Assembly (NCBI RefSeq): GCF_009709615.1
Contig: NZ_WJYA01000005.1
Span: 248,001 to 312,000, forward strand
Source: Winogradskyella ouciana
Lineage (GTDB): Bacteria; Bacteroidota; Bacteroidia; Flavobacteriales; Flavobacteriaceae
Direction of reading: 5' to 3'
Length of the DNA: 64,000 nt
In this document: in pieces, positions 34,205-42,431 of the stretch
Layout: each line of letters begins with the position of its first letter
Position numbering within the stretch: the first letter of the stretch is position 1
Notes under the pieces: model-generated
What the model saw: the letters and a program-made list of their open reading frames with translations, nothing else
Told to the model about the DNA's origin: nothing
Databases searched by the model: none
Translations under genes and position numbers: made by a program

Positions 34205-35028
34205 TGTTTTCAGTAAGTACTATATATTCAGCTAAAGATTTTCTTTGCTTAGCGAGCAAAAATACCTTAACTACAAGTGAATTTTTATTATCCTTCAAAA
34301 AATATCAATTTGATACTGCCACAAATGTTTTAAAACTGGTTACTGAGTGTGGTTGGATTCACTTAGGTATTGATGGCCAAATAAAATTATCTAAGAGAGG
34401 AGAAGTTATTTCAAAACTTAATTATCGATCTGCATTGGTAAAACAATTAGAAGATATGATTCTCATATACAACCCAAATTGGGCTTCATTTCTTACCAAA
34501 GGAAGGTCTGAAACCATAAGGTTTTTACCAGATGAACCTAAACAATGTTTTAAAGAAGCAGGTTTTATGGGCGATTTAACCAGTGAATTAATAGATGTAT
34601 GGGATAGATTATCACTGGCATATCGGAATTATAGTAATAAGCAAAAATTAGAAACCGGTAGGATTGGTGAACGACTAAGTTTGGAGTATGAAACTAAAAG
34701 AACCGGTATTAGACCTACATGGCAAGCTATTGAATCCAATTTAAGTGGATATGATTTACTTTCGACTGTAAGCAAAGAGGATAAATCTTTTTTGCTTATT
34801 GAAGTAAAAAGCAGTACCTCTAAACTAAATTATGCCAAATTTTATTTGACAAAAAATGAATGGAAAGTTGCTCTTAGTAGCGAAAATTACATCTTGCATC
34901 TTTGGGTTTTACATTCTCAGACCGAACATTATATTATACCTTTTAAAAATCTGGAAGAGCATATATCTCAGAATAAAGGTGACGGCGAATGGGAGTCTGT
35001 TTGCATACCCTTTAAGTCGGTTTTATAG
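34204..35028 (+). CDS. DUF3883 protein, PD-(D/E)xK nuclease-like
   Basis: A 274-residue protein whose ATG shares a base with the helicase TAA (TAATG). Residues 1-90 look like a winged helix (GWIHLGIDGQIKLSKRGEV). Residues about 150-274 match DUF3883: GRIGERLSLEYE (Glu156), GYDLLS (Asp184) and LIEVKSS (Glu200, Lys202), the GE...D...ExK spacing of PD-(D/E)xK nucleases. All catalytic residues are present, so it is the most likely cutting enzyme of the operon. It ends nine bases before the stop of the convergent adenine methyltransferase. Confidence 0.8.
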   Translation: MFSVSTIYSAKDFLCLASKNTLTTSEFLLSFKKYQFDTATNVLKLVTECGWIHLGIDGQIKLSKRGEVISKLNYRSALVKQLEDMILIYNPNWASFLTKGRSETIRFLPDEPKQCFKEAGFMGDLTSELIDVWDRLSLAYRNYSNKQKLETGRIGERLSLEYETKRTGIRPTWQAIESNLSGYDLLSTVSKEDKSFLLIEVKSSTSKLNYAKFYLTKNEWKVALSSENYILHLWVLHSQTEHYIIPFKNLEEHISQNKGDGEWESVCIPFKSVL

Positions 35029-35037
35029 TTACAAGTG

Positions 35038-35736
35038 CTAATAAACGAATAGTTTTTCTGTTATTCTCTTTGTGCCCGTAGTGGCCTTATCATAACGTAA
35101 ATTTGTTTTTGCTACTTTTTCCCAAACACAAATAAAGTCACTAGGAGCTTGAAACTCACTCACAAACACAAGGTGACCTGCTTTACTTTGTTCTCTACAC
35201 CAGTCCCAAAATTGCTTATGGTCAAATTTTAAGCTATACTTCGTTGTGGCTGCATAAGGTGGATCACAATAGATAATACTGTTTTTTGGAATCTCTAAAT
35301 CTGTGTAAGATTTACAAGAGAGTTTCACTCTTTCTAGGTTGGGTACTTGCTTGATGATATTACGATAATGTTCGCCCCAATAATCGCGTTTCCCAATTTT
35401 ATCTCGTCTATAACCTGCAAACCACTTTGCGCCAAATGAATTAAAACCTACGTAACCCAATAAATAATCTGGATATTCTTCTCGGTTATAGCGCATATGT
35501 TGATATTCATCATATGTTATAGATTTAGGAGGATCCCAATTGTCATAAATCAATGCTTGCCACATAGCCATGAGTTCCTTATGTTGGTCATTAGCAATAC
35601 GGACACCATCTACTTTGTCAATCATGTTCATACCTCCAGCAAATGGTTCAATATAGACTTGATTTGGCCGTCTATCTTTTAATATAATAGGTAATAAGAA
35701 TTTAGCGAAGCGAGCTTTGCTTCCCATGTATTTCAT
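35038..35736 (-). CDS. D12-class DNA adenine methyltransferase (Dam-type), copy 1
   Basis: A 232-residue alpha-class N6-adenine methyltransferase. Motif I is IEPFAGGMNM near residue 30 and motif IV CDPPYAATTKY near residue 162. The target-recognition region is GRRDKIGKRDYW-like (residues about 108-122, as GYRRDKIGKRDYWGEH). It is a phage-type short Dam. About three quarters of its residues match the second copy at 37258-37962. No restriction enzyme is next to it, except that its 3' end meets the putative defence operon. Target site unknown; GATC is only a family-based guess. Confidence 0.9.
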   Translation of the reverse strand: MKYMGSKARFAKFLLPIILKDRRPNQVYIEPFAGGMNMIDKVDGVRIANDQHKELMAMWQALIYDNWDPPKSITYDEYQHMRYNREEYPDYLLGYVGFNSFGAKWFAGYRRDKIGKRDYWGEHYRNIIKQVPNLERVKLSCKSYTDLEIPKNSIIYCDPPYAATTKYSLKFDHKQFWDWCREQSKAGHLVFVSEFQAPSDFICVWEKVAKTNLRYDKATTGTKRITEKLFVY

Positions 35737-35805
35737 AGCATTATAAATTTAGGAAAGCACAATATTATAAGAATTTTATTAGACCATCAACTTTTACACC
35801 TTATT

Positions 35806-37134
35806 CTAAACTCCTACAACCTCACCCTCAAAAACATAACGCTGTAACTTCTGCAAGGTTTCCAGTTTATCACTGGTATTGACCAACAGTGAAATGTTAT
35901 TGTTGCTACCACCATAGGCAATCATACGTACATTAACATCTTGTAGCACTTGGAAGAGTTCTGGCGTATCAGGGTGGTAAATAATGTGGTGACCAACCAG
36001 GCAAACGATGCTCATATAATCGTCAATTTCTACTGTGGCGAATTTTTCGAGTTCTTCAGTAATGGACTCTAAATGTGTGGTGTCATCTATGGTAAGTGAG
36101 ACTGCGATTTCCGACGTGGTAATCATGTCTATGGACGTTTCGTATTTTTCAAACACCTCAAAGACTTTCTTTAAAAAACCGTGCGCCAGCAACATACGTA
36201 CCGACTTTATTTTTATGGCTGTAATACCGTCTTTTGCGGCAATGGCCTTAATACCTTCGCCATGTACTTGGTTAGTGATTAACGTGCCGTGAGCATTTGG
36301 AGCCATGGTGTTTTTTAATCGTAATGGGATATCTACACTTCGCACTGGCATTACGGTCTGTGGATGCAATATCTTGGCACCAAAATAAGCGAGCTCCGCA
36401 GCTTCGTCATAAGATAAATGCGAAAGCGCTTTAGTGTCATTCACGTAGCGTGGATCGTTATTGTGAAATCCGTCGATGTCTGTCCAGATTTGAACCTCAT
36501 CGGCTTCGATGGCAGCTCCAATGATGGTAGCTGTGTAATCGCTTCCGCCACGTTGCAAGTTGGTGATTTGCCCTTCGGCATCAAGGCAGATAAAACCTTG
36601 GGTGATATAGATGTCAGCGTCTTCAGAAGCTTCAATTAAACGATTTAAGTTCTGCTTTATGTAAAAATTATCAGGTTCATTGGTGGCATCAATCCGCATA
36701 AAATCCAAGGCAGGTAACAATTGGGCCTTAAAGCCTTCCTGTTGTAACAAACGACTGAACATAAACGTGGATAACAATTCACCATTGGCTACAATATTAT
36801 TGTGTAGCAATTGGGAATAAGGTTGGTTCACGGATTGCAATAAAAATTGAAATCGTGTATTCACATAGTCGCTTACCTCTTTACGAATTGTTTGGTTTTG
36901 TAGTAAATCGTAAATGACACTGTTATAGGTTTCGTTTAGGGCATTAATATTGGCTTTAGCGGTTTTAAGATCACCTGCTTCTATTAACTGTGAAATGTCA
37001 ACCAAGGCATTCGTTGTGCCAGACATTGCGGATAGCACTACAATTTTCTGCTCATCACTGCTTATGATATCCTTAACGTGATTCATATTGACAACCGACC
37101 CAACCGATGTGGCTCCAAACTTATATACTAACAT
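35806..37134 (-). CDS. lysC: Aspartate kinase
   Basis: 442 residues from the ATG at 37134 (MLVYKFGATSVGS, the kinase glycine motif normally starting KFGG/ATSV); a longer frame to 37194 has no family similarity. The catalytic region includes GFICLDAEGQITNLQRGGSDYTA and TDIDGFHNNDP; two ACT domains follow (about 305-442). It phosphorylates aspartate in the lysine/threonine/methionine pathway; the ACT domains sense the end product. It stands alone, without asd or dapA, between two Dam-type genes. A TACATTTG -7-like box (plus 37154-37161) lies 19 bases upstream. Confidence 0.93.
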   Translation of the reverse strand: MLVYKFGATSVGSVVNMNHVKDIISSDEQKIVVLSAMSGTTNALVDISQLIEAGDLKTAKANINALNETYNSVIYDLLQNQTIRKEVSDYVNTRFQFLLQSVNQPYSQLLHNNIVANGELLSTFMFSRLLQQEGFKAQLLPALDFMRIDATNEPDNFYIKQNLNRLIEASEDADIYITQGFICLDAEGQITNLQRGGSDYTATIIGAAIEADEVQIWTDIDGFHNNDPRYVNDTKALSHLSYDEAAELAYFGAKILHPQTVMPVRSVDIPLRLKNTMAPNAHGTLITNQVHGEGIKAIAAKDGITAIKIKSVRMLLAHGFLKKVFEVFEKYETSIDMITTSEIAVSLTIDDTTHLESITEELEKFATVEIDDYMSIVCLVGHHIIYHPDTPELFQVLQDVNVRMIAYGGSNNNISLLVNTSDKLETLQKLQRYVFEGEVVGV

Positions 37135-37257
37135 GTACTTTAATTTTAGGGCGCAAATGTATATACCTAAGTCTTGATTTGCATATAAATGCAAAAATTA
37201 GTTCAATTTTTTACAGAATGTTAATTATATAACAAATCAAGTAGCGTAAGTGTAGGT

Positions 37258-37962
37258 TTAGTGGTTATAAACAAACAGTCGCTCCACGCTTTCTTTAGTC
37301 GATAGATTTTCAGCATGCCAGGAAAAGGTGGTTTTTGATCCTTTTTCCCAAATACATTCAAAATCTTCAGGTGCATTATACTCACTTATAAAGACTTGGT
37401 GACCTGCTTTGCTTTGTTGGCGGCACCATTCCCAAAATTGGTCGTGATCAAACCTGTCTCTGTATTTGGTTGTAGCCGCATAAGGTGGGTCGCAATAGAT
37501 AATGCTATGTTCTGGAATATCCAAGTCTAAATACGATTTACAGGACAACATAACACCTTCTAGATTCGTGACTTGTTTGGTGATGTTTCGGTAATGCTCA
37601 GACCAATAATCGCGCTTACCTTGTTTATCGCGACGGTAACCTGCAAACCATTTGCCACCAAACGAATTAAATCCTACATAACCGACTAAATGCTTTGGGT
37701 ATTGGTCTTGATTGTATTTAATGTGTTTGTATTTTTCTTCACTGACGGATTTTGGCGGATCCCAATGGTCATAAATCAAAGCTTGCCACATGGCCATGAG
37801 TTCTTGATGTTGGTCGTTGGCAATCCGAATACCATCTACCTTGTCTATCATATTCATGCCACCTGCGAAGGGTTCGAGATAGGGTTGGTTAGGTTTTCTA
37901 TCTTTCAGAATAATAGGCAATAAGTCTTTGGCAAAGCGTGCCTTGCTTCCCATGTACTTCAT
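37258..37962 (-). CDS. D12-class DNA adenine methyltransferase (Dam-type), copy 2
   Basis: A 234-residue alpha-class enzyme closely similar to copy 1. Motif I LEPFAGGMNM and motif IV CDPPYAATTKY are intact, as is GYRRDKQGKRDYW. The C-terminal 25 residues differ most from copy 1. Its start overlaps the brnQ stop by four bases, so it may be translated with brnQ. Position 1.5 kb from copy 1 with lysC between them points to duplication or to two insertions of the same element. Confidence 0.9.
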   Translation of the reverse strand: MKYMGSKARFAKDLLPIILKDRKPNQPYLEPFAGGMNMIDKVDGIRIANDQHQELMAMWQALIYDHWDPPKSVSEEKYKHIKYNQDQYPKHLVGYVGFNSFGGKWFAGYRRDKQGKRDYWSEHYRNITKQVTNLEGVMLSCKSYLDLDIPEHSIIYCDPPYAATTKYRDRFDHDQFWEWCRQQSKAGHQVFISEYNAPEDFECIWEKGSKTTFSWHAENLSTKESVERLFVYNH

Positions 37963-39266
37963 TCCACAGACTTTTTTTTAGGTTTCACAAGAAATGTAAT
38001 AAAAAATGTCAAAAACGCTGGCACTACCCATCCTAAGCTATGTTTGGCAAAAGGAATATAACTTGTAAGTTCTGCTAGACCTTCAGACGGATTTAAAAAA
38101 CCAATCACATCTGGAATACTGAACACAAAGGTTACTAAAACTACAGCTCTAAATATTAATGAGGTTGAAAATTTTTCTGGTAACACATTCAATAAAATCA
38201 ATACAATAGTGATGGGATAGATAAATAGCAACACTGGTATTGCCACCATTATAATAGAATTAAAATTTAGCTGTCCAACGACAACTCCGAGAATACAACC
38301 GAAAATTGCCGTCACCACAAATACCGTTTGCGAATTGTTAAACAAACCTTTAAAATAATCTGAAGCACCCGCAATAATACCAACAGCTGTTGTAAAACAA
38401 GCCAATGAGATGAGGATGCTCAAAACGGTGTTTCCAAATTCTCCCAAGGATTTTATGCTGATATCGCGTAGTAAATTGGCGCGTTGCATGTCGTTGCTCA
38501 ATTCGGCATTAATGCTAATTTCCGAACTGTAATACGCACCAACGGCAATTAAACCTGCATAGATGATAAAGAGTCCAAAACCAGCAATAAAACCCGATTT
38601 TCGAATTAAGGTACGCTTAGAGCTGTATTGCTCCACTTCCATATTTTTGAAGTTGAGTGACACGATAATCACAGCACCAACCACAACAGCTCCAATGGCA
38701 TCAAATGTTTGGTAGCCTTCTAAAATTCCTGAAACCAATGGTGCTTCAAATTGTGAAATGCCAGTTGTAAATTCTGAAGAAAACAAACCTATTCCGATCA
38801 CGGCCAAAAGCATTAATACAATAAATGGTGTCAAAAACTTTCCGATAAGATTCAAGATTTTTGAACGGTTCAATACAAAGACTAAAACAAGCGCAAAATA
38901 AATGGCACTGGTTAATAATGGACTTGTACCAAATGCTGGATGAATAGCTATTTCGTGCGTGGCAGCTGCTGTTCTTGGCGATGGAATAGCAACCGAAATG
39001 ATATAGATTAAAACACAATAAATTAAACTAAACGTTGGCGATACTTTTTTTCCGAAGTCGTACAAGGTGCCTTGTAATCTTGCGTGAGCGAGAATACCAA
39101 TAATCGGAATCACCACGGCTGTAATCATAAATCCGATGGCTACCCAAAACCAATCGTCTCCAGCATTATAACCCAATAATGGAGGTAATAGCAAATTTCC
39201 CGCTCCAAAGAATAAAGAGAATAGGGCAAAGCTGGTAACTAAAAGTTCTTTCCGTTGAATGTTCAC
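37959..39266 (-). CDS. brnQ: Branched-chain amino acid transport system II carrier protein
   Basis: A 435-residue LIVCS-family symporter with about twelve hydrophobic helices. The N-terminal region FALFSLFFGAGNLLLPPLLGYNAGDDW is diagnostic of BrnQ. It imports Leu, Ile and Val with Na+ or H+. The start codon is GTG at 39264-39266, abutting the TAA of the serine-hydrolase gene (39267-39269), which indicates translational coupling. It also overlaps the Dam copy 2 gene by four bases. Confidence 0.93.
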   Translation of the reverse strand: MNIQRKELLVTSFALFSLFFGAGNLLLPPLLGYNAGDDWFWVAIGFMITAVVIPIIGILAHARLQGTLYDFGKKVSPTFSLIYCVLIYIISVAIPSPRTAAATHEIAIHPAFGTSPLLTSAIYFALVLVFVLNRSKILNLIGKFLTPFIVLMLLAVIGIGLFSSEFTTGISQFEAPLVSGILEGYQTFDAIGAVVVGAVIIVSLNFKNMEVEQYSSKRTLIRKSGFIAGFGLFIIYAGLIAVGAYYSSEISINAELSNDMQRANLLRDISIKSLGEFGNTVLSILISLACFTTAVGIIAGASDYFKGLFNNSQTVFVVTAIFGCILGVVVGQLNFNSIIMVAIPVLLFIYPITIVLILLNVLPEKFSTSLIFRAVVLVTFVFSIPDVIGFLNPSEGLAELTSYIPFAKHSLGWVVPAFLTFFITFLVKPKKKSVE

Positions 39267-40817
39267 TTAGTTGGTTTTAACAAGTTCTAAATCGTGAAAA
39301 TCGAAACTGAAATCGGTAATGGGTGCAATATATTTCATAGTTGCTGAAACGGCTTCCCCTTTTTCATTAAATGTAAACATTACAAACACATCGGCATCGT
39401 AACTTCTATCGTTCCACTTAGCCACATAGATTGTGGCGTTGTAAGGCAACAATTCACCAAATAATCTTGAAGAACGTACGGATTTAATTTCATAACCATT
39501 TTCATCATGCGAAATGATGATATCTCCAAACCAATCATCGGAATACGTCCCAACAATTTGTTCTGGTTTTGGCAATTTTGGACTGTCTTTTATTTTTTCA
39601 ACTTGTGCAAAAACCTCAGCTTTTATGCTGTCGTTATATTTTAAATAACCTGAATTTCTTTCACCATAAGATTGTATCCAATTTCGGTCCTCATAGCCTA
39701 AATACGAATCTTTAATGGTATTGGTAATCGTATTGAAAGCGTTACCGTTCATTTGATTGGTTAACACCACAATGGCCAAATCCAAATCGGGAATCATGGT
39801 AAACTGTGTTACAGTCCCTATGAGTCCTCCTGTATGATACACTTGTTTATGTCCACCTTTTACATCGGTTAAAAACCAACCTAACCCATAACCTTTAAAG
39901 TTGGAATCGTAAGGATCATTTGCACGAACTCGTAACGGTGTTTGCAATTGCCAGAGCTCGTGGAATTGATCTTCGCTCAATAGGCGTTCTCCGCTTTCCG
40001 TTACCGCACCATTCATTAAAAATTTTGCCCAAGTTAACATATCTGGAACATTACTCACAATACCTCCTGCTGCATTTGCCGTTGGACTCCAGTCGTGCGG
40101 AATTTGAATCACTTCTCCTTCTGCTCGTGTATGTGCATCAATAATATTCGATTTATCGGTGACTCTGTTGTAGGATGCTTTGGAAGCATTCATCCCAACA
40201 GGTTTCATGATTTTGGTTTCGATGAATTCTTCCCATGATAATCCGCTAACACGTTTTAAAACCTCACCTGCGATAATGAACATATTGTTGTTATAGGCAA
40301 ATTGACTTCGGAAAGAACTTTCAGGTTCTAAGTATTTGACTCCTTTAATGACATCATCAACATCAAAATCGTTCCCTTCTGGGAAAAACATTAAATCTCC
40401 TGCTCCCAATCCCATGCCGCTTCGGTGCGTTACCAAATCTCTGACTGTGAAATGTGCTGTTACCCAAGGATCGTATAATTGAAATTCGGGAATATGTTTC
40501 CTCACTGGGTCGTCCCAGTTGAGTTTGCCTTCGTCAATCATCATGGCCAAAGCAAAGCAGGTAAAACCTTTACTGTTAGATGCGACTCCAACCAAGGTTT
40601 CGTCGGTCATATCTTTTTTAGTGGTTAACGAACGGACTCCATGACCTTTTGAATATACCACGTCACCATCTTTTAATATACCGACTGAAATACCTGGCAC
40701 TTCAAACGTCGTTAAGGTTTCCTGGATGAGTTTATCGAGTTGTTGATCTTGAATTTGAGCATTAATGCTGAATGCTGAAATGATAATTATAAATGAAAGA
40801 ATTTGTTTTAAATTCAT
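39267..40817 (-). CDS. Serine hydrolase, class C beta-lactamase-like
   Basis: A 516-residue protein with a signal peptide (ends FSINAQ). The SxxK motif SNSK is at residues 80-83, a YNN motif (FAYNNN) near residue 172 takes the place of Tyr-x-Asn, and HTGG lies near residue 325. The C-terminal ~110 residues resemble DUF3471, often seen in this family. It is probably a periplasmic peptidase/esterase rather than a resistance beta-lactamase. It is the first gene of a tightly packed run with brnQ and the second Dam gene. Confidence 0.88.
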   Translation of the reverse strand: MNLKQILSFIIIISAFSINAQIQDQQLDKLIQETLTTFEVPGISVGILKDGDVVYSKGHGVRSLTTKKDMTDETLVGVASNSKGFTCFALAMMIDEGKLNWDDPVRKHIPEFQLYDPWVTAHFTVRDLVTHRSGMGLGAGDLMFFPEGNDFDVDDVIKGVKYLEPESSFRSQFAYNNNMFIIAGEVLKRVSGLSWEEFIETKIMKPVGMNASKASYNRVTDKSNIIDAHTRAEGEVIQIPHDWSPTANAAGGIVSNVPDMLTWAKFLMNGAVTESGERLLSEDQFHELWQLQTPLRVRANDPYDSNFKGYGLGWFLTDVKGGHKQVYHTGGLIGTVTQFTMIPDLDLAIVVLTNQMNGNAFNTITNTIKDSYLGYEDRNWIQSYGERNSGYLKYNDSIKAEVFAQVEKIKDSPKLPKPEQIVGTYSDDWFGDIIISHDENGYEIKSVRSSRLFGELLPYNATIYVAKWNDRSYDADVFVMFTFNEKGEAVSATMKYIAPITDFSFDFHDLELVKTN

Positions 40818-40833
40818 AAATAGTATCGGTTTA

Positions 40834-40905
40834 TGTCATTTCGAACGTTTGTGAGAAATCTCACAACACATAACCAAAAGATTCTTCGCTTTGCTCTGAA
40901 TGACA
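40834..40905. repeat. Second type of imperfect inverted repeat
   Basis: Outer arms TGTCATTTCGAA and TCTGAATGACA enclose an inner palindrome TGAGAAATCTCA (40852-40863). It resembles flavobacterial REP-like elements but differs from the TTCGACTGCGCTCA family; only one copy is seen in this window. It lies in the 209-base divergent region between the serine hydrolase and the alpha/beta hydrolase. Confidence 0.5.
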
Positions 40906-40992
40906 AATTTGATTTGAATTAATTGAAAAATATATACGCTCTTCGTATTATTAGAATACGTGGTAAATATAACAAATATGAAAGCGATTCTG

Positions 40993-41021
40993 TTGCGAAC
41001 CAATTTCAAAAATTATCTTTG
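40993..41021 (+). promoter_or_regulatory. Promoter (TTG-N18-TATCTTTG) 5 bases before an ATG
   Basis: TTG at 40993-40995 and TATCTTTG at 41014-41021. The start codon of the hydrolase gene is only five bases after the -7 box, so the transcript would begin at or next to the ATG. Confidence 0.6.
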
Positions 41022-41026
41022 CAGCT

Positions 41027-41803
41027 ATGATCTTGAAACACAAAAACATTTCAATAAATTATTCGGTTGAAGGTGAAGGTGAAGCCGTAGTTCTACTGCA
41101 TGGCTTTCTTGAAAATTTAAAAATGTGGAATGATTTAATTCCTGTTCTGTGCAAGAATCACAAGATTATTAGCATCGATTTATTAGGTCACGGAAAAACG
41201 GAATGTTTAGGCTACGTGCATACTATGGAAGATATGGCAGACGCTGTCCACGCTGTTTTGTTTCAACTTAAAATAGGAAAAGCAAAATTTGTTGGTCACT
41301 CCATGGGAGGTTATGTGGCTTTAGCTTTGGCTGAAAAAGAACCTCAACTGTTTAATGGGTTGTGTTTAATGAATTCCACCTTTGAAGCTGACGATAAAGA
41401 GCGCCGACTTTTAAGAACAAGAGCCATAAAAATGGCAACTACCAATTATAACAATTTGGTGCGCATGTCTTTTGCCAATCTCTTTGCTCCCGAAAGTAAG
41501 TTAAGATTTAAGCAAGCATATGATATCGCTCTGCAATCAGCCCTTCAAACACCAGTACAAGGCTACATTGCAGCACAAGAAGGGATGAAACGGCGACTGA
41601 ATCGTTTTGAAGCTTTTAAAGCCATAAAAGGTGAAAAGCTTATTATCACGGGAAAGAAAGACACCTTAATCGATCCTGAAACGATAGCCGAAAAAATTAG
41701 TAATACTTCAATCGTACAAGAAGAACTTTCCGAAGGCCATATGAGCCACATTGAAAATAAATCAGAATTAACTTACATTATTAAACATTTCATCGAAAAA
41801 TAA
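41027..41803 (+). CDS. Alpha/beta hydrolase
   Basis: A 258-residue alpha/beta-hydrolase. Oxyanion motif LLHGFLEN (His25), nucleophile elbow GHSMGG (Ser92), likely acid in KKDTLIDPE (around residue 216) and catalytic His in EGHMSHIEN (around 242). No signal peptide. Substrate unknown; the length fits BioH/MenH/peroxidase-like members. It may be made from a near-leaderless transcript. It is followed by two small Cys/His proteins. Confidence 0.87.
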   Translation: MILKHKNISINYSVEGEGEAVVLLHGFLENLKMWNDLIPVLCKNHKIISIDLLGHGKTECLGYVHTMEDMADAVHAVLFQLKIGKAKFVGHSMGGYVALALAEKEPQLFNGLCLMNSTFEADDKERRLLRTRAIKMATTNYNNLVRMSFANLFAPESKLRFKQAYDIALQSALQTPVQGYIAAQEGMKRRLNRFEAFKAIKGEKLIITGKKDTLIDPETIAEKISNTSIVQEELSEGHMSHIENKSELTYIIKHFIEK

Positions 41804-41882
41804 ATCCTTTTAACGTTTTTTGCGTCTTTTTTTTTTAAGTTTATGCACCTAAAGAAAAAGCTCAATTAATAAATCTACTATT

Positions 41883-42122
41883 ATGCCTACTAAACTTTAC
41901 TGCGACTTTTTTGGCCATAATTATCAAATGACGAAAAAAGTTACCAACCACGTTAAAGAATACACTTGTAAGTGTTGCAAAAAACAATTGACCACAAATA
42001 GTAATGGTAAACTCACAGAATTAACTCCAAAATTTCAAGAGATTAACTCAGCCTTAGAACGTATATATAACAATAGGATGATGCGTTTAAAGCAAAAAAC
42101 AATCAGTTCATCGATTTGTTGA
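41883..42122 (+). CDS. Small Cys/His protein, zinc-ribbon-like, paralogue A
   Basis: A 79-residue basic protein with CDFFGHNY near the N terminus, HVKEYTCKCC in the middle and a PKFQEINSAL helix at the end. Cys, two His and a Cys-x2-Cys pair could bind one zinc. It resembles the DUF1660-like C-x2-FGH proteins, but I cannot confirm that. It is about half identical to paralogue B, 82 bases downstream, and more distant from the copy at 48351-48587. Confidence 0.65.
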   Translation: MPTKLYCDFFGHNYQMTKKVTNHVKEYTCKCCKKQLTTNSNGKLTELTPKFQEINSALERIYNNRMMRLKQKTISSSIC

Positions 42123-42203
42123 TTGTTAATAACCTGTGAATAAGTAGTTTTCTTATATTGAAGTCCTAACCGATCTTAATCTCTATAAGACTACTAAGCT
42201 AAA

Positions 42204-42431
42204 ATGAAAAATGTTTACTGCTCATTATTTGGACATGATTACAAAGTTTCAAAAGTTGTAACCTATCATGTTAAAGAGTACAAATGCAAACACTGCAAAT
42301 CCGAAATGACTATTAATGGTAGCGGAAAATTTATTCCGTTGACGCCAAAGTTCAAAGAAATTAACTCGGTATTAAATCGAATTCACACCAAACGATTAGA
42401 AAGAAGTCAAAGACTTTTAATGTCTAATTAA
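42204..42431 (+). CDS. Small Cys/His protein, zinc-ribbon-like, paralogue B
   Basis: A 75-residue protein with CSLFGHDY, HVKEYKCKHC and TPKFKEINSVL, sharing the layout of paralogue A. Its stop overlaps the thiL stop (convergent) by four bases. Tandem duplication with A is likely. Function unknown. Confidence 0.65.
   Translation: MKNVYCSLFGHDYKVSKVVTYHVKEYKCKHCKSEMTINGSGKFIPLTPKFKEINSVLNRIHTKRLERSQRLLMSN

Noticed and set aside
29800..35028. DISARM, BREX or Dnd/Ssp system
   Set aside because: No DUF1998 (DrmB), PLD nuclease (DrmC), PglZ, BrxL, DndBCDE or SspBCD genes are found; only the helicase and methylase themes are shared.
35806..37194. Aspartate kinase start at 37194
   Set aside because: Enzymes of the family begin with the KFGG/A motif right after the Met, matching 37134.
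35038..37962. Twin Dam genes as a prophage remnant
   Set aside because: No integrase, capsid, terminase or lysis gene is present; aspartate kinase between them is a housekeeping gene.
39267..40817. Resistance beta-lactamase
   Set aside because: The SxxK/YNN/HTGG set is common in class C-like peptidases and esterases; DUF3471-type tail and length do not fit AmpC.
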